Assembly: GCA_038318895.1 (NCBI GenBank)
Contig: JBBQCS010000003.1
Location: 19,606 to 83,605, forward strand
Length of the DNA stretch: 64,000 bases
Reading direction: 5' to 3'
Source: UBA11222 sp030652895
GTDB lineage: Bacteria; Pseudomonadota; Alphaproteobacteria; UBA11222
In this document: piece by piece, positions 1-8,555 of the stretch
Layout of the letters: each line of letters opens with the position of its first letter
Numbering within the stretch: position 1 is the first letter of the stretch
The notes under the pieces: generated by a model
Databases searched by the model: none
Told to the model about the DNA's origin: nothing
What the model saw: only the letters and a program-made list of their open reading frames with translations
Position numbers and translations under genes: made by a program

Positions 1-563
1 TCCAGATGTCCTTCCGCCACCGCCAACCCCACGATCAGCGAGCCGCATATGCCAACAGCCGCGCGCAGGGCGCAGAGTTGAAACGGGTCTGCCGCCGCAA
101 TCCGGGCCTGTAACGCTGCCAAAACAGCGCTATCCTGCTCTATCGCGACGATACTACTGGTAACCCGCAGGCGCACCCCGTAGCGGGCCTCCGCCCAATC
201 CAGAAGCGGATCCCAGGCCTCCACCTGACGCGCCGCCAGCGCCGCCGGCCCATCAGCGCGGTAACACAACAGATCGGTGGCGCCATAGGCCAGCAACGCA
301 TCTGCAAGTTTGATCCTGTCGTCAGCGCCTCGATCAATGGCGCTGTTCACCAGCTGATTGATGCCCATGCTTGAAAATTCAATATGCGTCTGTTGGTTTT
401 CCCATTCCACCGCCATCGCTTCCGCCAGAGCCTTGTTACGCACTAGGACTGTTTCACCGCCCGGTGTGCGTATCGGCTTACCGTCCAGTGTTATGTGATA
501 GCCCCCATCCATTTTTGCTGTCGCGGCAGTTTCATAGAAACGCTTCATCCTGGGGGACGCCAT
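1..563 (-). CDS. ATP12-family F1-ATPase assembly chaperone (partial, C-terminus off the window)
   Basis: The first 187 codons of a gene running off the left edge. The ATP12 family binds the F1 alpha subunit during ATP synthase assembly. I translated it directly: residues 6-11 read MKRFYE, then a LDGKPIRTPGG segment, EWENQ, an AIDRG segment, DLLCYRA at about 95-101, WDPLLDWAEARYGV at about 114-127, and GSLIVGLAVAEGHL at the edge. These match the family's conserved blocks, and no stop interrupts the frame. The ATG at 563 has AAGGAAA upstream; a second ATG five codons in is possible. It lies 15 bp downstream of queF, so it is probably the last gene seen of the same leftward transcript. The family call is firm; the gene is incomplete only because the window ends. 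Confidence 0.85.
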   Translation of the reverse strand, partial: MASPRMKRFYETAATAKMDGGYHITLDGKPIRTPGGETVLVRNKALAEAMAVEWENQQTHIEFSSMGINQLVNSAIDRGADDRIKLADALLAYGATDLLCYRADGPAALAARQVEAWDPLLDWAEARYGVRLRVTSSIVAIEQDSAVLAALQARIAAADPFQLCALRAAVGICGSLIVGLAVAEGHL

Positions 564-578
564 ATCATCGTTTCCTTT

Positions 579-1037
579 TTATCCGCGCCCGCGATAGTTG
601 GGCACATCCTGCGGTGGCAACCATAGATTTTTTGGCACAGGGCCCGTCTGCCAGAACACGTCAATCGGCATCCCGCCGCGCGGATACCAGTAACCGCCAA
701 TACGCAGCCATTTGGGCGCGATCACCATCTTCAACCGCTTGGCAATGGCAAGCGTGCATTCTTCGTGAAAGGCGCCGTGATTGCGGAAGGATTGTAAAAA
801 CAGCTTCAGCGATTTGGATTCAACAATCCATTTGCCCGGAACATAGTCGATCATCAGATGCGCATAATCGGGCTGCCCGGTCATCGGGCATAGTGACGTA
901 AATTCCGGACAGGTGAAACGTATGACATAATCCGTGTCGGGATGCGGATTGGACACTTTTTCGAGCGCAGCCTGATCCGGCGATTTTGGTATCGCTACTT
1001 TCTTTCCAAGTTGCGTAAGAGACATTTTTTTTGGCAT
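579..1037 (-). CDS. queF: NADPH-dependent 7-cyano-7-deazaguanine (preQ0) reductase QueF
   Basis: QueF reduces the nitrile of preQ0 to the amine preQ1, a four-electron, NADPH-dependent cytosolic step in queuosine biosynthesis. The 152-residue length fits the short unimodular (YkvM) class. The predicted nucleophile is Cys50 in CPMTGQPD with Asp57 as the proton relay, followed by the QueF signature ESKSLK at 73-78 and FHEE at about 90-93. The gene starts 11 bp after aapP ends and is followed by the ATP12 gene, so it is probably co-transcribed with both, though neither neighbour is functionally related to tRNA modification. No other queuosine gene is visible in the window. Confidence 0.95.
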   Translation of the reverse strand: MPKKMSLTQLGKKVAIPKSPDQAALEKVSNPHPDTDYVIRFTCPEFTSLCPMTGQPDYAHLMIDYVPGKWIVESKSLKLFLQSFRNHGAFHEECTLAIAKRLKMVIAPKWLRIGGYWYPRGGMPIDVFWQTGPVPKNLWLPPQDVPNYRGRG

Positions 1038-1048
1038 GTTCGATTCCG

Positions 1049-1795
1049 TCAGTGGCTGAGTATCTGACTTAAAAATTCCTGGGTGCGTGGGTGCTGCGGA
1101 TTATTGAAAAATTCTTCCGGCGCATTCTCTTCGACGATCTGCCCCTCATCCATGAAAATCACTCGGTCTGCAACGGTGCGGGCAAAGCCCATTTCGTGGG
1201 TGACACACAGCATCGTCATCCCCTCCCCCGCCAGTGTGATCATCACGTCCAGCACCTCTTTAATCATTTCCGGATCAAGCGACGATGTCGGTTCATCAAA
1301 CAGCATAATTTCCGGGTTCATGCACAGCGCGCGCGCAATCGCTACCCGTTGCTGCTGACCGCCCGAGAGCTGCCCTGGAAACTTGTCGGCCTGATCGGCA
1401 ATTTGCACCCGCGCAAGATAACTCATCGCCATTTCATGCGCCTGCGCCTTTGGCAGTTTACGCACCCAGATAGGCGCCAGGGTGCAATTTTCAAGAATCG
1501 TCAGATGCGGGAACAAATTAAACGATTGAAATACCATGCCAACCTCAGCGCGAACCTCATCAATCCGCTTCAGATCATTGTTCAACTCGATGCCATTAAC
1601 AACAATCCTGCCCTGCTGATGTTCCTCCAGCCGATTGATGCAGCGGATCAGGGTGGACTTGCCCGAACCGCTTGGGCCGCAAATAACAATCCGGTCGCCC
1701 CGTCTGACAGTCAGGTCAATTTCTTTCAGCGCGTGGAATGCGCCGTACCATTTATTGAGTCCGGTAATTTCAATAGCCATGGAATCTTCGTTCAC
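1049..1795 (-). CDS. aapP: General L-amino-acid ABC transporter, ATP-binding subunit
   Basis: ATPase of the polar amino acid transporter (PAAT) class, energising uptake through AapQ and AapM at the inner membrane. Of 248 residues, Walker A is GPSGSGKST at 40-48, the signature is LSGGQQQR at about 142-149, and Walker B with D-loop is IMLFDEPTSSLD at about 164-175; the switch His is in VTHEMG. The ATG at 1795 overlaps the aapM stop by 4 bp (ATGA), favouring this start over an internal Met at codon 6. It is the last transporter gene of the aapJQMP operon. Confidence 0.93.
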   Translation of the reverse strand: MNEDSMAIEITGLNKWYGAFHALKEIDLTVRRGDRIVICGPSGSGKSTLIRCINRLEEHQQGRIVVNGIELNNDLKRIDEVRAEVGMVFQSFNLFPHLTILENCTLAPIWVRKLPKAQAHEMAMSYLARVQIADQADKFPGQLSGGQQQRVAIARALCMNPEIMLFDEPTSSLDPEMIKEVLDVMITLAGEGMTMLCVTHEMGFARTVADRVIFMDEGQIVEENAPEEFFNNPQHPRTQEFLSQILSH

Positions 1796-2910
1796 GCGCG
1801 CCGTGTCCCCTCGTTTAAGCGGGCCTCAAGACGCATGGAATACCGCGACATCGAATAACATATAATCCAGTAAACCAGAGCGGCAAACGCATAGCCCGTG
1901 GCGGCAGTTTGCGGAGTTGCCCAGTTTGCATCGGAAAAGTTCACCTGTATGCTGCCAAGAAAGTCAAACAGTCCCACAATCATAACCAATGTCGTGTCCT
2001 TGAATAGGCCGATAAACGTATTCACGATGCCCGGGATTACCAAGCGTAACGCCTGCGGCATGATAATTAGCAGATTCGCCTGCCAGAAACCCAATCCCAG
2101 CGCGCTGGCCGCTTCATACTGGCCACGCGGGATGGCCTGCAACCCACCGCGCACCACTTCCGCCATATAAGCGGAAGAAAACAGCGCCACACCTATCAAC
2201 ACCCGCAGCAATTTATCGAAATTGGTTCCCGCCGGCAAAAACAGCGGCAACATGACGCTGGCCATGAATAGCACAGTAATCAAAGGCACACCGCGCCACG
2301 CTTCAATATAGATCACCGACAATACACGCATCACCGGCATTTGTGAGCGCCGCCCCAGCGCCAATACAATACCAAGCGGGAATGAAACAACGATGCCCAC
2401 GGACGCCACCACAAAGGTCAGCAGCAAACCGCCCCAAAGCGTAGTTTCCACTTCCGGCAGACCGAACCTTCCGCCCGTCAGCAAAATATAGGCAATGACA
2501 GGATAGATCAGCAATCCAAACACCGCAATGTAACGCCGCCCCGGCATACGCTCGATCATCAACAGGCCAACAGTCAGCGCGCCAGCCAAAAACGCCAGGT
2601 CCACACGCCAGCGTTCTTCAAACGTATAAGTGCCATATATAAACTGACCGAATTTTGCGGCAACGAACGCCCAACAGGCGCCGGCGCCTTCGACCAGGCA
2701 GGCTTCGCGCCCGCTGCCTTGCCACACAGCATCAAGCAACGCCCATTCTATTAGCGGCGGCACGACGGTCCACAACACATACATGCCAAACAGCGTCAGC
2801 AGCGTATTGCTTGCCGAGGAAAACAGATTGCCCCGCAGCCACCCCAACACACCCACATTCATCCCAGGAGGTGGGGTCTCGACCAGATAGGTGTCGCGAA
2901 CAAAGCTCAT
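1792..2910 (-). CDS. aapM: General L-amino-acid ABC transporter, permease subunit AapM
   Basis: Inner-membrane permease of 372 residues, longer than a simple HisM-type permease because it carries an N-terminal extension with extra membrane segments, as AapM/BztC proteins do. The C-terminal half has the PAAT permease coupling region (EAASALGLGFWQANLLIIMPQALR, split here as EAASALGLG then IMPQALRLVIPG) that contacts the ATPase. It overlaps both neighbours by 4 bp (aapQ upstream, aapP downstream), which implies translational coupling. Together with AapQ it should form the heterodimeric channel. Confidence 0.92.
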   Translation of the reverse strand: MSFVRDTYLVETPPPGMNVGVLGWLRGNLFSSASNTLLTLFGMYVLWTVVPPLIEWALLDAVWQGSGREACLVEGAGACWAFVAAKFGQFIYGTYTFEERWRVDLAFLAGALTVGLLMIERMPGRRYIAVFGLLIYPVIAYILLTGGRFGLPEVETTLWGGLLLTFVVASVGIVVSFPLGIVLALGRRSQMPVMRVLSVIYIEAWRGVPLITVLFMASVMLPLFLPAGTNFDKLLRVLIGVALFSSAYMAEVVRGGLQAIPRGQYEAASALGLGFWQANLLIIMPQALRLVIPGIVNTFIGLFKDTTLVMIVGLFDFLGSIQVNFSDANWATPQTAATGYAFAALVYWIICYSMSRYSMRLEARLNEGTRRA

Positions 2911-4064
2911 CGTTCCACCAATGCGATACGCGAATTGTAAAAATTCATCGCCGCCGACGTCAGCAAACTAAGGCCGAGATAAACCGCCATGGTGATCGTC
3001 AGCACCTCGATCGCCTGCCCGGTCTGGTTAAGTACGGTTCCGGCAAATACCGACGCCAGTTCAGGATAGGCCAACGCCGCCGCGAGAGACGAGTTTTTCG
3101 TAAGGTTTAAATACTGGCTGGTCAGTGGGGGAATGATCACTCTTAAGGCCTGCGGAATAACCACGAGCCGCAAGATTTGCGTCCGGCGCAGCCCCAGCGC
3201 CTGAGCGGCCTCACTCTGGCCCCAGCTCACAGCCTGAATGCCGGAACGCACAATCTCCGCAATAAAGGCCGCCGTATAGATAGAGAGCGCCAACACCAGC
3301 GCCAGCAATTCCGGAATGGCGCGCAAACCCCCGACAAAATTAAAGCCACGCAATTCCGGCACCTCGAAATGCAGCGGCGCCCCGGCAAGCCAGAATGTGA
3401 TCAAGGGCAAGCCAAACAGCAAACCAAGGCTGGGCCACATTATGGGCAGACCGCGCCCGGTCGCGATGCGCCTGCGCTGCGACCAATGGCGCAGAAAAAC
3501 AATGCCCAGCAGCGCGATGAAAAATGCCGCAACAACAAATCCGAACCCTGGCTCGCCCACTGGCGCGGGTAAATACAGACCGCGATTATTCATCAGCAGA
3601 CTTCCAATCTCCAGACTGTTACGCGGAGCCGGCAGATTGCTGAGCACGGCGGTATACCAGAACAGGATTTGCAGCAGCAGCGGGATATTACGAAAAGTTT
3701 CGATGTACACAGTGGCGAGCCGCGCCACCAGCCAGTTGGGAGACAGGCGCGCGATACCAACCAGAAAGCCCACAACCGTAGCAAAGAAAATACCAATCCC
3801 GGCCACCAGCAAGGTGTTCAGCAGAGCCACCAGAAATGCGCGGCCATACGATGAGGATTCGGAATATTCTATCAATGTCTGGCTGATGCCAAAGCCAGCG
3901 GTATGCTGCAAAAAGCCGAAGCCGGAGGCGACATTCAGCGCGTTAAGATTGTCTACCGTGTTGGTGACAATGATTGCGATAAACCCACCAACCACCAGCA
4001 CAGCGAGAATCTGAAAAAACCACGCACGAATGCGCGGATCATTCCAGAATGCCTGCGTGCGCAT
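2907..4064 (-). CDS. aapQ: General L-amino-acid ABC transporter, permease subunit AapQ
   Basis: Permease partner of AapM, 385 residues with about eight predicted membrane segments. An N-terminal segment near 15-35 is followed by the permease core beginning near 95 (LVALLNTLLVAGIGIFFATV). The EAA-type loop EAAQALGLRRTQILRLVVIPQA near 300-321 is the ATPase contact. The family normally has this long AapQ/BztB form, with a periplasmic insertion between core helices. It starts 9 bp after aapJ and overlaps aapM by 4 bp. Confidence 0.92.
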   Translation of the reverse strand: MRTQAFWNDPRIRAWFFQILAVLVVGGFIAIIVTNTVDNLNALNVASGFGFLQHTAGFGISQTLIEYSESSSYGRAFLVALLNTLLVAGIGIFFATVVGFLVGIARLSPNWLVARLATVYIETFRNIPLLLQILFWYTAVLSNLPAPRNSLEIGSLLMNNRGLYLPAPVGEPGFGFVVAAFFIALLGIVFLRHWSQRRRIATGRGLPIMWPSLGLLFGLPLITFWLAGAPLHFEVPELRGFNFVGGLRAIPELLALVLALSIYTAAFIAEIVRSGIQAVSWGQSEAAQALGLRRTQILRLVVIPQALRVIIPPLTSQYLNLTKNSSLAAALAYPELASVFAGTVLNQTGQAIEVLTITMAVYLGLSLLTSAAMNFYNSRIALVER

Positions 4065-4073
4065 ACCCGTAAA

Positions 4074-5087
4074 TCAGCGAATTGGCGGTGCGTACTGAAT
4101 GCCACCTTGCGTGTACAAGGCATTCAGACCACGCGGAATACCCAGCGGCGAGTCCTTGCCCACATTTCTGTCAAACATTTCTGCGTAATTGCCGACTTTG
4201 GCAATAATGTTATAGGCCCAGTCATCTGAAAGCCCCATACCTTCGCCGAATTTTCCCTCCGTACCGAGCACACGGCGAATTTCCGGATTGTCGCTTTCGC
4301 GCATCCCCGCCACGTTCCCGGAATTGAGCCCAAGTTCTTCCGCGTTAAGCATCGTGTACAACGTCCAGGATACAATGTCCCCCCATTGATTATCCCCATG
4401 CCGGACTACCGGGCCCAAGGGCTCCTTGGAGATAATTTCCGGCAGGACAATATTTTCCTGCGGATCCTTTAAGGTGAGCCGGTTGGCGTAAAGGCCGGAC
4501 CGGTCCGTCGTATAGGTATCACAACGTCCGGATTCATAAGCGGCAACAACCTCGTCGTCTTTCTCAAACGTGATCGGTTCATACTTCATGTTGTTGGAAC
4601 GGAAATAGTCGGCCAGAGTCAGTGACGTGGACGTCCCCATCAATACGCAAACGCTGGCGCCATCCAGATCTTTGGCACTTTTGACGCCAGAGCTTTTACG
4701 CACCATGAACCCCTGCCCGTCATAATAAATGACGCCGCGAAAGTCGAAGCCCAACGCCGTATCGCGCGACAGCGCCCAGGTGGTATTGCGTGACAGCACA
4801 TCGATCTCGCGAGATTGCAGGGCGGTGAAGCGCTCCTTGGCCGACAATGGTGTGAACTTGACCTTTTCCGGATCACCGAAAATCGCCGCGGCAATCGCCC
4901 GGCACAAATCGACATCGATACCCGTCCAGCCGCCCTTGTCATCCGGGCTGGAAAACCCCTTTAATCCCTGGCTGACCCCGCATTGCACAAAGCCCTTCTT
5001 TTTCACGTCGTCCAGGGTGGTGGCGGATGCCGCAGAGGCGAACGCGATCAACGCCGCAGTTGAAGCCAATAGTAGATACCTGCGCAT
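4074..5087 (-). CDS. aapJ: General L-amino-acid ABC transporter, periplasmic binding protein
   Basis: Solute receptor of the Aap system, which in Rhizobium takes up a broad range of L-amino acids. The 337 residues begin with a clear signal peptide (1-22, ending ASAASA), followed by the type 2 periplasmic-binding fold. Family landmarks are CGVSQGLKGFSSPDDKGGW at about 37-55, DVDLCRAIAAA, and RCDTYTTDRSGL in the second lobe. It is the first gene of the operon, with GGGGG-rich sequence just upstream of the ATG as a ribosome site. Receptor genes are commonly the most highly expressed of such operons. Confidence 0.94.
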   Translation of the reverse strand: MRRYLLLASTAALIAFASAASATTLDDVKKKGFVQCGVSQGLKGFSSPDDKGGWTGIDVDLCRAIAAAIFGDPEKVKFTPLSAKERFTALQSREIDVLSRNTTWALSRDTALGFDFRGVIYYDGQGFMVRKSSGVKSAKDLDGASVCVLMGTSTSLTLADYFRSNNMKYEPITFEKDDEVVAAYESGRCDTYTTDRSGLYANRLTLKDPQENIVLPEIISKEPLGPVVRHGDNQWGDIVSWTLYTMLNAEELGLNSGNVAGMRESDNPEIRRVLGTEGKFGEGMGLSDDWAYNIIAKVGNYAEMFDRNVGKDSPLGIPRGLNALYTQGGIQYAPPIR

Positions 5088-5127
5088 TACGCTAACCCCC
5101 TTCTCGTGATTGTTTCAGAATCAAGAG

Positions 5128-5154
5128 ATGTTACAATGATGTGCACGTCATCAA
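5128..5154 (-). promoter_or_regulatory. Possible promoter of the aap operon
   Basis: Reading leftward, TTGATG (5154-5149) and TAACAT (5133-5128) resemble -35 and -10 elements, but the 15-base spacer is shorter than ideal. The spacer region also contains an interrupted inverted repeat (TGATG...CATCA around a GTGCAC core, 5136-5152) that could be an operator. It sits about 40 bases before aapJ. This is a by-eye call with no experimental basis. Confidence 0.3.
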
Positions 5155-5205
5155 CAGTTTTTTCGGGAAGGTCAATACAATGCGGTGACATCAAGCCCGG
5201 CTAAA

Positions 5206-6708
5206 TCAGCTGCGCGCCCTGTTCAGAGTGCCCTGGTTCCGCCGGTAGAGATGCTCTTCACTTTCATCCGATAACCTGGTTCCGCCCTGATCCGGCCCCC
5301 CAATAGTCACGCGGTCCGCCGGCAGGCGCAAACTAACTTCAGTTCCGATTTGCGGCCTGGATTGTATGGTCAGCGAGCCGCCATGCATTTCCAATAATGC
5401 CTTTGCCAGCGGCAATCCAAGGCCGGTGTCATACGCATCGACCACATTTCCGCTTTCCGCCGCCCGCTCAAATGGCGTTAACGCCCGCTGAATTTCGACC
5501 TCGGACATGCCAACGCCATCGTCGGCGATAACGATTTCCAGCCCGCAGTCGTCCGTTGCACGCCAACTGACCCCGACAGTCTGGCCATCTCCCGAAAAAT
5601 TGACCGCATTCTCCAGAAGACTAACAAGCGATTGTTTCAGGCGTATGCGGTCAACGGCAAGGCGATATTGCGGCATATCTGGCGCCAGACGTATTTCCAC
5701 CTGCTTCATCGCCGCGGCCGGTGAAGCCATGCTGATCGCCGATTCAACCAACATCTGCAAATCAAACTCATCATCAGATAACAGCAGCGAACCGCTTTCG
5801 ATCTTCGACAGATCAAGAATATCGTTTATCGTTCCCAGTAACTGGTCCCCGCTCGCCGAGATATCCCCGGCATAGTCCGCGTACCGGCGATCCCCCAAAG
5901 GCCCGAACACTTCCTGCTGAAGCAGTTCGGAAAAGCCGATAATGGAATTCAGCGGCGTTCGTAATTCGTGACTTATATTGGCGATAAAACGGGACTTTGC
6001 GGCGTTCGCGAGTTCCGCATCCAGAAGAGATCCCTGTAACCGGGTCAGCATTTCCCGCCGCTCAAAGCGCAGCCGCAGCGATTCAGTCAATGTGGCGTTA
6101 GCCGTAAGCGCGCCACGCGCAAAAATCAGTCCGATCAAAGCAACGCCCGCCGCCATGATGAAATAATCAAGTTGCTGTTCCTTCGAAAGACGCAGGATTA
6201 CCGGTCCGTTCACACAGACAACGGCTACAATAATTGCCGGCCTCAAAGGCAGGAACTTAGTCATAACTGAGATATTGCCAATCAGCGCCGCCGAGGCAAG
6301 CACACCAATTGTCATTACAGAAACCGGATCCCAGAATACGAAGAAAAGACTGCTCCACGCCGTACTCATGACGCCAATCTGTAAGGTGAAAAGCATCGCC
6401 CATCTCAGATAATCAGGCTCTGCGCTACCGGAGTTACTAATGGCGCGATTAAAAAGCGCCGAGAGAAGAAGCCCCGAAACGCTGGCCAGCGCGAAAACGG
6501 CACTCCACGCAAGCGCCATAGTCAGGCTGGTCTTTTCCGCAGCAACAAAGCCCAGCGCGATAAGGCCAGCCCCCGAGATAAAGATAAGTACATCCAGGAC
6601 GGATCCCTTGGCGATCAAGCGCACTTGCTCGCTTAATATTTCCTCAAGGATTTTACCCTGTGAATCCCTGGCGAACAGCCGGGAAAATAAATTTCGCAAC
6701 ATAGACAC
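5206..6708 (-). CDS. Orphan membrane sensor histidine kinase (HisKA + HATPase)
   Basis: A 500-residue sensor kinase. Residues about 37-200 contain roughly six hydrophobic segments and no recognisable PAS or periplasmic sensor domain, so sensing is likely through the membrane region itself. A short linker leads to the HisKA domain with phospho-acceptor His247 in SHELRTPLN, then the ATPase domain with N box (LLENAVNF near 366), G1 (DDGVGM near 403) and G2 (DTGLGLPLAKALLEMHGG near 436). The HisKA segment IIGFSELLQQEVFG resembles the PleC/DivJ type of alphaproteobacterial kinase. No response regulator is adjacent, so its partner and signal are unknown. Confidence 0.8.
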   Translation of the reverse strand: MSMLRNLFSRLFARDSQGKILEEILSEQVRLIAKGSVLDVLIFISGAGLIALGFVAAEKTSLTMALAWSAVFALASVSGLLLSALFNRAISNSGSAEPDYLRWAMLFTLQIGVMSTAWSSLFFVFWDPVSVMTIGVLASAALIGNISVMTKFLPLRPAIIVAVVCVNGPVILRLSKEQQLDYFIMAAGVALIGLIFARGALTANATLTESLRLRFERREMLTRLQGSLLDAELANAAKSRFIANISHELRTPLNSIIGFSELLQQEVFGPLGDRRYADYAGDISASGDQLLGTINDILDLSKIESGSLLLSDDEFDLQMLVESAISMASPAAAMKQVEIRLAPDMPQYRLAVDRIRLKQSLVSLLENAVNFSGDGQTVGVSWRATDDCGLEIVIADDGVGMSEVEIQRALTPFERAAESGNVVDAYDTGLGLPLAKALLEMHGGSLTIQSRPQIGTEVSLRLPADRVTIGGPDQGGTRLSDESEEHLYRRNQGTLNRARS

Positions 6709-6845
6709 GCCTTAAAAAGAAATTCGCATAAAAATAGCTAGTAAATCGGGTACGTAAAAAAAACTGTAATAAGATGAATTTATTGAAGCGAACGTTAAAG
6801 AATAATTTAGGCTATGTGTCAACAACTAGCGCCTGGACCGGAAAA

Positions 6846-7301
6846 TTAAGATTCAGGCGTAAGCAAAAACACCGGGATATCGCGTGAGGTTCTGTCCTGG
6901 TAAACTTGATAATCCGGATACATAGCGACCAGACGTGGCCACAACTCCGCCTTGCGCTGTGCGCTCGCCGTACTGGCCTGCACATTCATCGTCGTTGCGC
7001 CGATTTGAACTTGCGCATTAGGCATTTTAAGCAAATTCACTGCCCAGGCGGGAGGTTTATCAGCCCCTGCAAATGATCCTACGATAGCGTAAGTTGAATC
7101 GCCCACATCCAGATACAGCAACGGCGTGGTGCGCGGTTGGCCGCTTTTATTCCCGGTTGTGGTTAACAATATGATCGGCGCATTGAACATCCGCCCACCA
7201 ATCCGGCCGCCTGAAATGCGATACAACCAAACATGTGCCTTGGACATCGTGGTCGCGACGAAATGACCAGCTCCCCGCCCTGACGGTTTTGGTGGTGCCA
7301 T
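6846..7301 (-). CDS. Deazaflavin-dependent nitroreductase family oxidoreductase
   Basis: A 151-residue protein with the split-barrel fold of the Ddn/DUF385 family, whose characterised members use reduced F420. The recognisable core runs from VWLYRISGGRIGG through ILLTTTGNKSGQPRTTPLLYL (TGxxSGxxRxxPL motif) to SFAGADKPPAWAVNLLKMPNAQVQIG. The ATG at 7301 is preferred because GGGGAG lies six bases upstream; a start ten codons earlier has no such site. It is divergent from fabG. Whether this bacterium makes F420 cannot be judged here, so the cofactor is uncertain; the family call is good. Confidence 0.8.
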   Translation of the reverse strand: MAPPKPSGRGAGHFVATTMSKAHVWLYRISGGRIGGRMFNAPIILLTTTGNKSGQPRTTPLLYLDVGDSTYAIVGSFAGADKPPAWAVNLLKMPNAQVQIGATTMNVQASTASAQRKAELWPRLVAMYPDYQVYQDRTSRDIPVFLLTPES

Positions 7302-7443
7302 GACAACTCCCCATTTGAGAATCACAATCATATAAGTTGGACATCACACAGCGCATAAATCAAGGACGAAGTGAGCTATGCTGTATGTCACTATATGTGT
7401 CATTAGGGTTATTGGCTATTATAGGCGATTAAGGGAGAGAAAT

Positions 7444-8181
7444 ATGTTCGATCTAACTGGCAAATGCGCTCTTGTTACTGGAGCCACCGGGGGTATTGGC
7501 GGCGCCGTCGCGCGCGCGTTGCATGCGCGTGGCGCGTCCGTCGGTCTTTCGGGCACCCGCCAGGAGATGCTGCGCGAACTGGCTGCGGAGCTTGGCGCAC
7601 GCGCGCACGTGCTGCCGTGCGATCTGGCAGATGCTGCTGCTGTGGGCGCGCTTCCCAAACAGGCGGAAGAGGCAATGGGTCAAATTGATATCCTGGTGAA
7701 TAATGCAGGGCTGACCCGCGATAATCTGTTCATGCGCATGAAGGATGAGGAATGGGACACGGTGCTGAGTGTCAACCTGACCTCCGCTTTCAAGCTGTCC
7801 CGCGGGGTGCTGCGCGGCATGATGAAGCGGCGCTGGGGGCGAATCATCTCGATCACATCCGTCGTCGGCGTCACCGGCAATCCGGGTCAGGGCAACTATG
7901 CCGCCTCGAAAGCTGGCATGATCGGCATGAGCAAAAGCCTGGCCCAGGAAATCGCCAGCCGGGGCATCACCGTCAATTGCGTGGCCCCTGGCATGATCAA
8001 GACCGCCATGACCGACGCACTGGATGACGGGCAGCGGGCGCGGCTGCTGGACGCCATACCCGCCGGACGGCTTGGCGATAGTGCGGACGTGGCCAATTGT
8101 GTGTTGTTTCTGGCCAGCGAGGAGACCGCCTATGTTACTGGCCAGACCCTGCATGTGAACGGCGGCATGGCCATGATATGA
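7444..8181 (+). CDS. fabG: 3-oxoacyl-[acyl-carrier-protein] reductase FabG
   Basis: NADPH-dependent reductase of the type II fatty-acid cycle, converting 3-ketoacyl-ACP to 3-hydroxyacyl-ACP. The 245-residue protein has the SDR cofactor motif TGATGGIG at 12-19, NNAG near 86, the catalytic Ser in SITSVVG, and YAASK with the catalytic Tyr and Lys. The ATG at 7444 follows GGGAGAGA at good spacing; an upstream in-frame start at 7378 would add 22 unlikely residues. It precedes acpP and fabF, the usual order, but fabD, normally just upstream, is absent here. Confidence 0.95.
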   Translation: MFDLTGKCALVTGATGGIGGAVARALHARGASVGLSGTRQEMLRELAAELGARAHVLPCDLADAAAVGALPKQAEEAMGQIDILVNNAGLTRDNLFMRMKDEEWDTVLSVNLTSAFKLSRGVLRGMMKRRWGRIISITSVVGVTGNPGQGNYAASKAGMIGMSKSLAQEIASRGITVNCVAPGMIKTAMTDALDDGQRARLLDAIPAGRLGDSADVANCVLFLASEETAYVTGQTLHVNGGMAMI

Positions 8182-8308
8182 AGTTAATTTCGGGCTTTCG
8201 GGTAACTGGCGTTGCGCAATAAAGTATGCTACCTGCACACCCTGATATAAACCCAAATAGGCGGCCCCTGGGTTGGGGATTAGCTGAACTACCAGAAAGG
8301 ACATTTGC

Positions 8309-8545
8309 ATGAGCGACATCGCCGCCACCGTTAAGAAGATTGTGATTGAGCATTTAGGCGTGGAAGCGGAAAAAGTCGTTGAAGGCGCAAGCTTTATAGA
8401 CGACCTGGGCGCCGATAGCCTGGACACGGTTGAACTTGTAATGGCGTTTGAAGAAGAATTCGGTGTCGAAATTCCCGATGACGCAGCCGAAAATATTCAA
8501 ACTGTACAAGACGCTATCAATTTTCTGAAGTCCGCGAAGAGCTGA
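8309..8545 (+). CDS. acpP: Acyl carrier protein
   Basis: The 78-residue cytosolic carrier of growing acyl chains. Ser37 in the DSLDTVE motif is the 4'-phosphopantetheine attachment site. The protein is strongly acidic and of standard length. AAAGGA lies just upstream of the ATG. It has its own 127-base upstream spacer after fabG, consistent with a separate, strong acpP promoter, although I cannot pick convincing -35/-10 boxes. fabF begins 10 bp downstream. Confidence 0.97.
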   Translation: MSDIAATVKKIVIEHLGVEAEKVVEGASFIDDLGADSLDTVELVMAFEEEFGVEIPDDAAENIQTVQDAINFLKSAKS

Positions 8546-8555
8546 TATCACTCTC

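Noticed and set aside
371..901. 176-residue plus-strand reading frame
   Set aside because: It lies antisense to the ATP12-family and queF genes, both with strong family motifs; its own translation has no domain features.
7453..8427. 324-residue minus-strand reading frame
   Set aside because: It is the shadow of fabG and acpP; composition is His/Gln/Arg-rich and lacks any family pattern.
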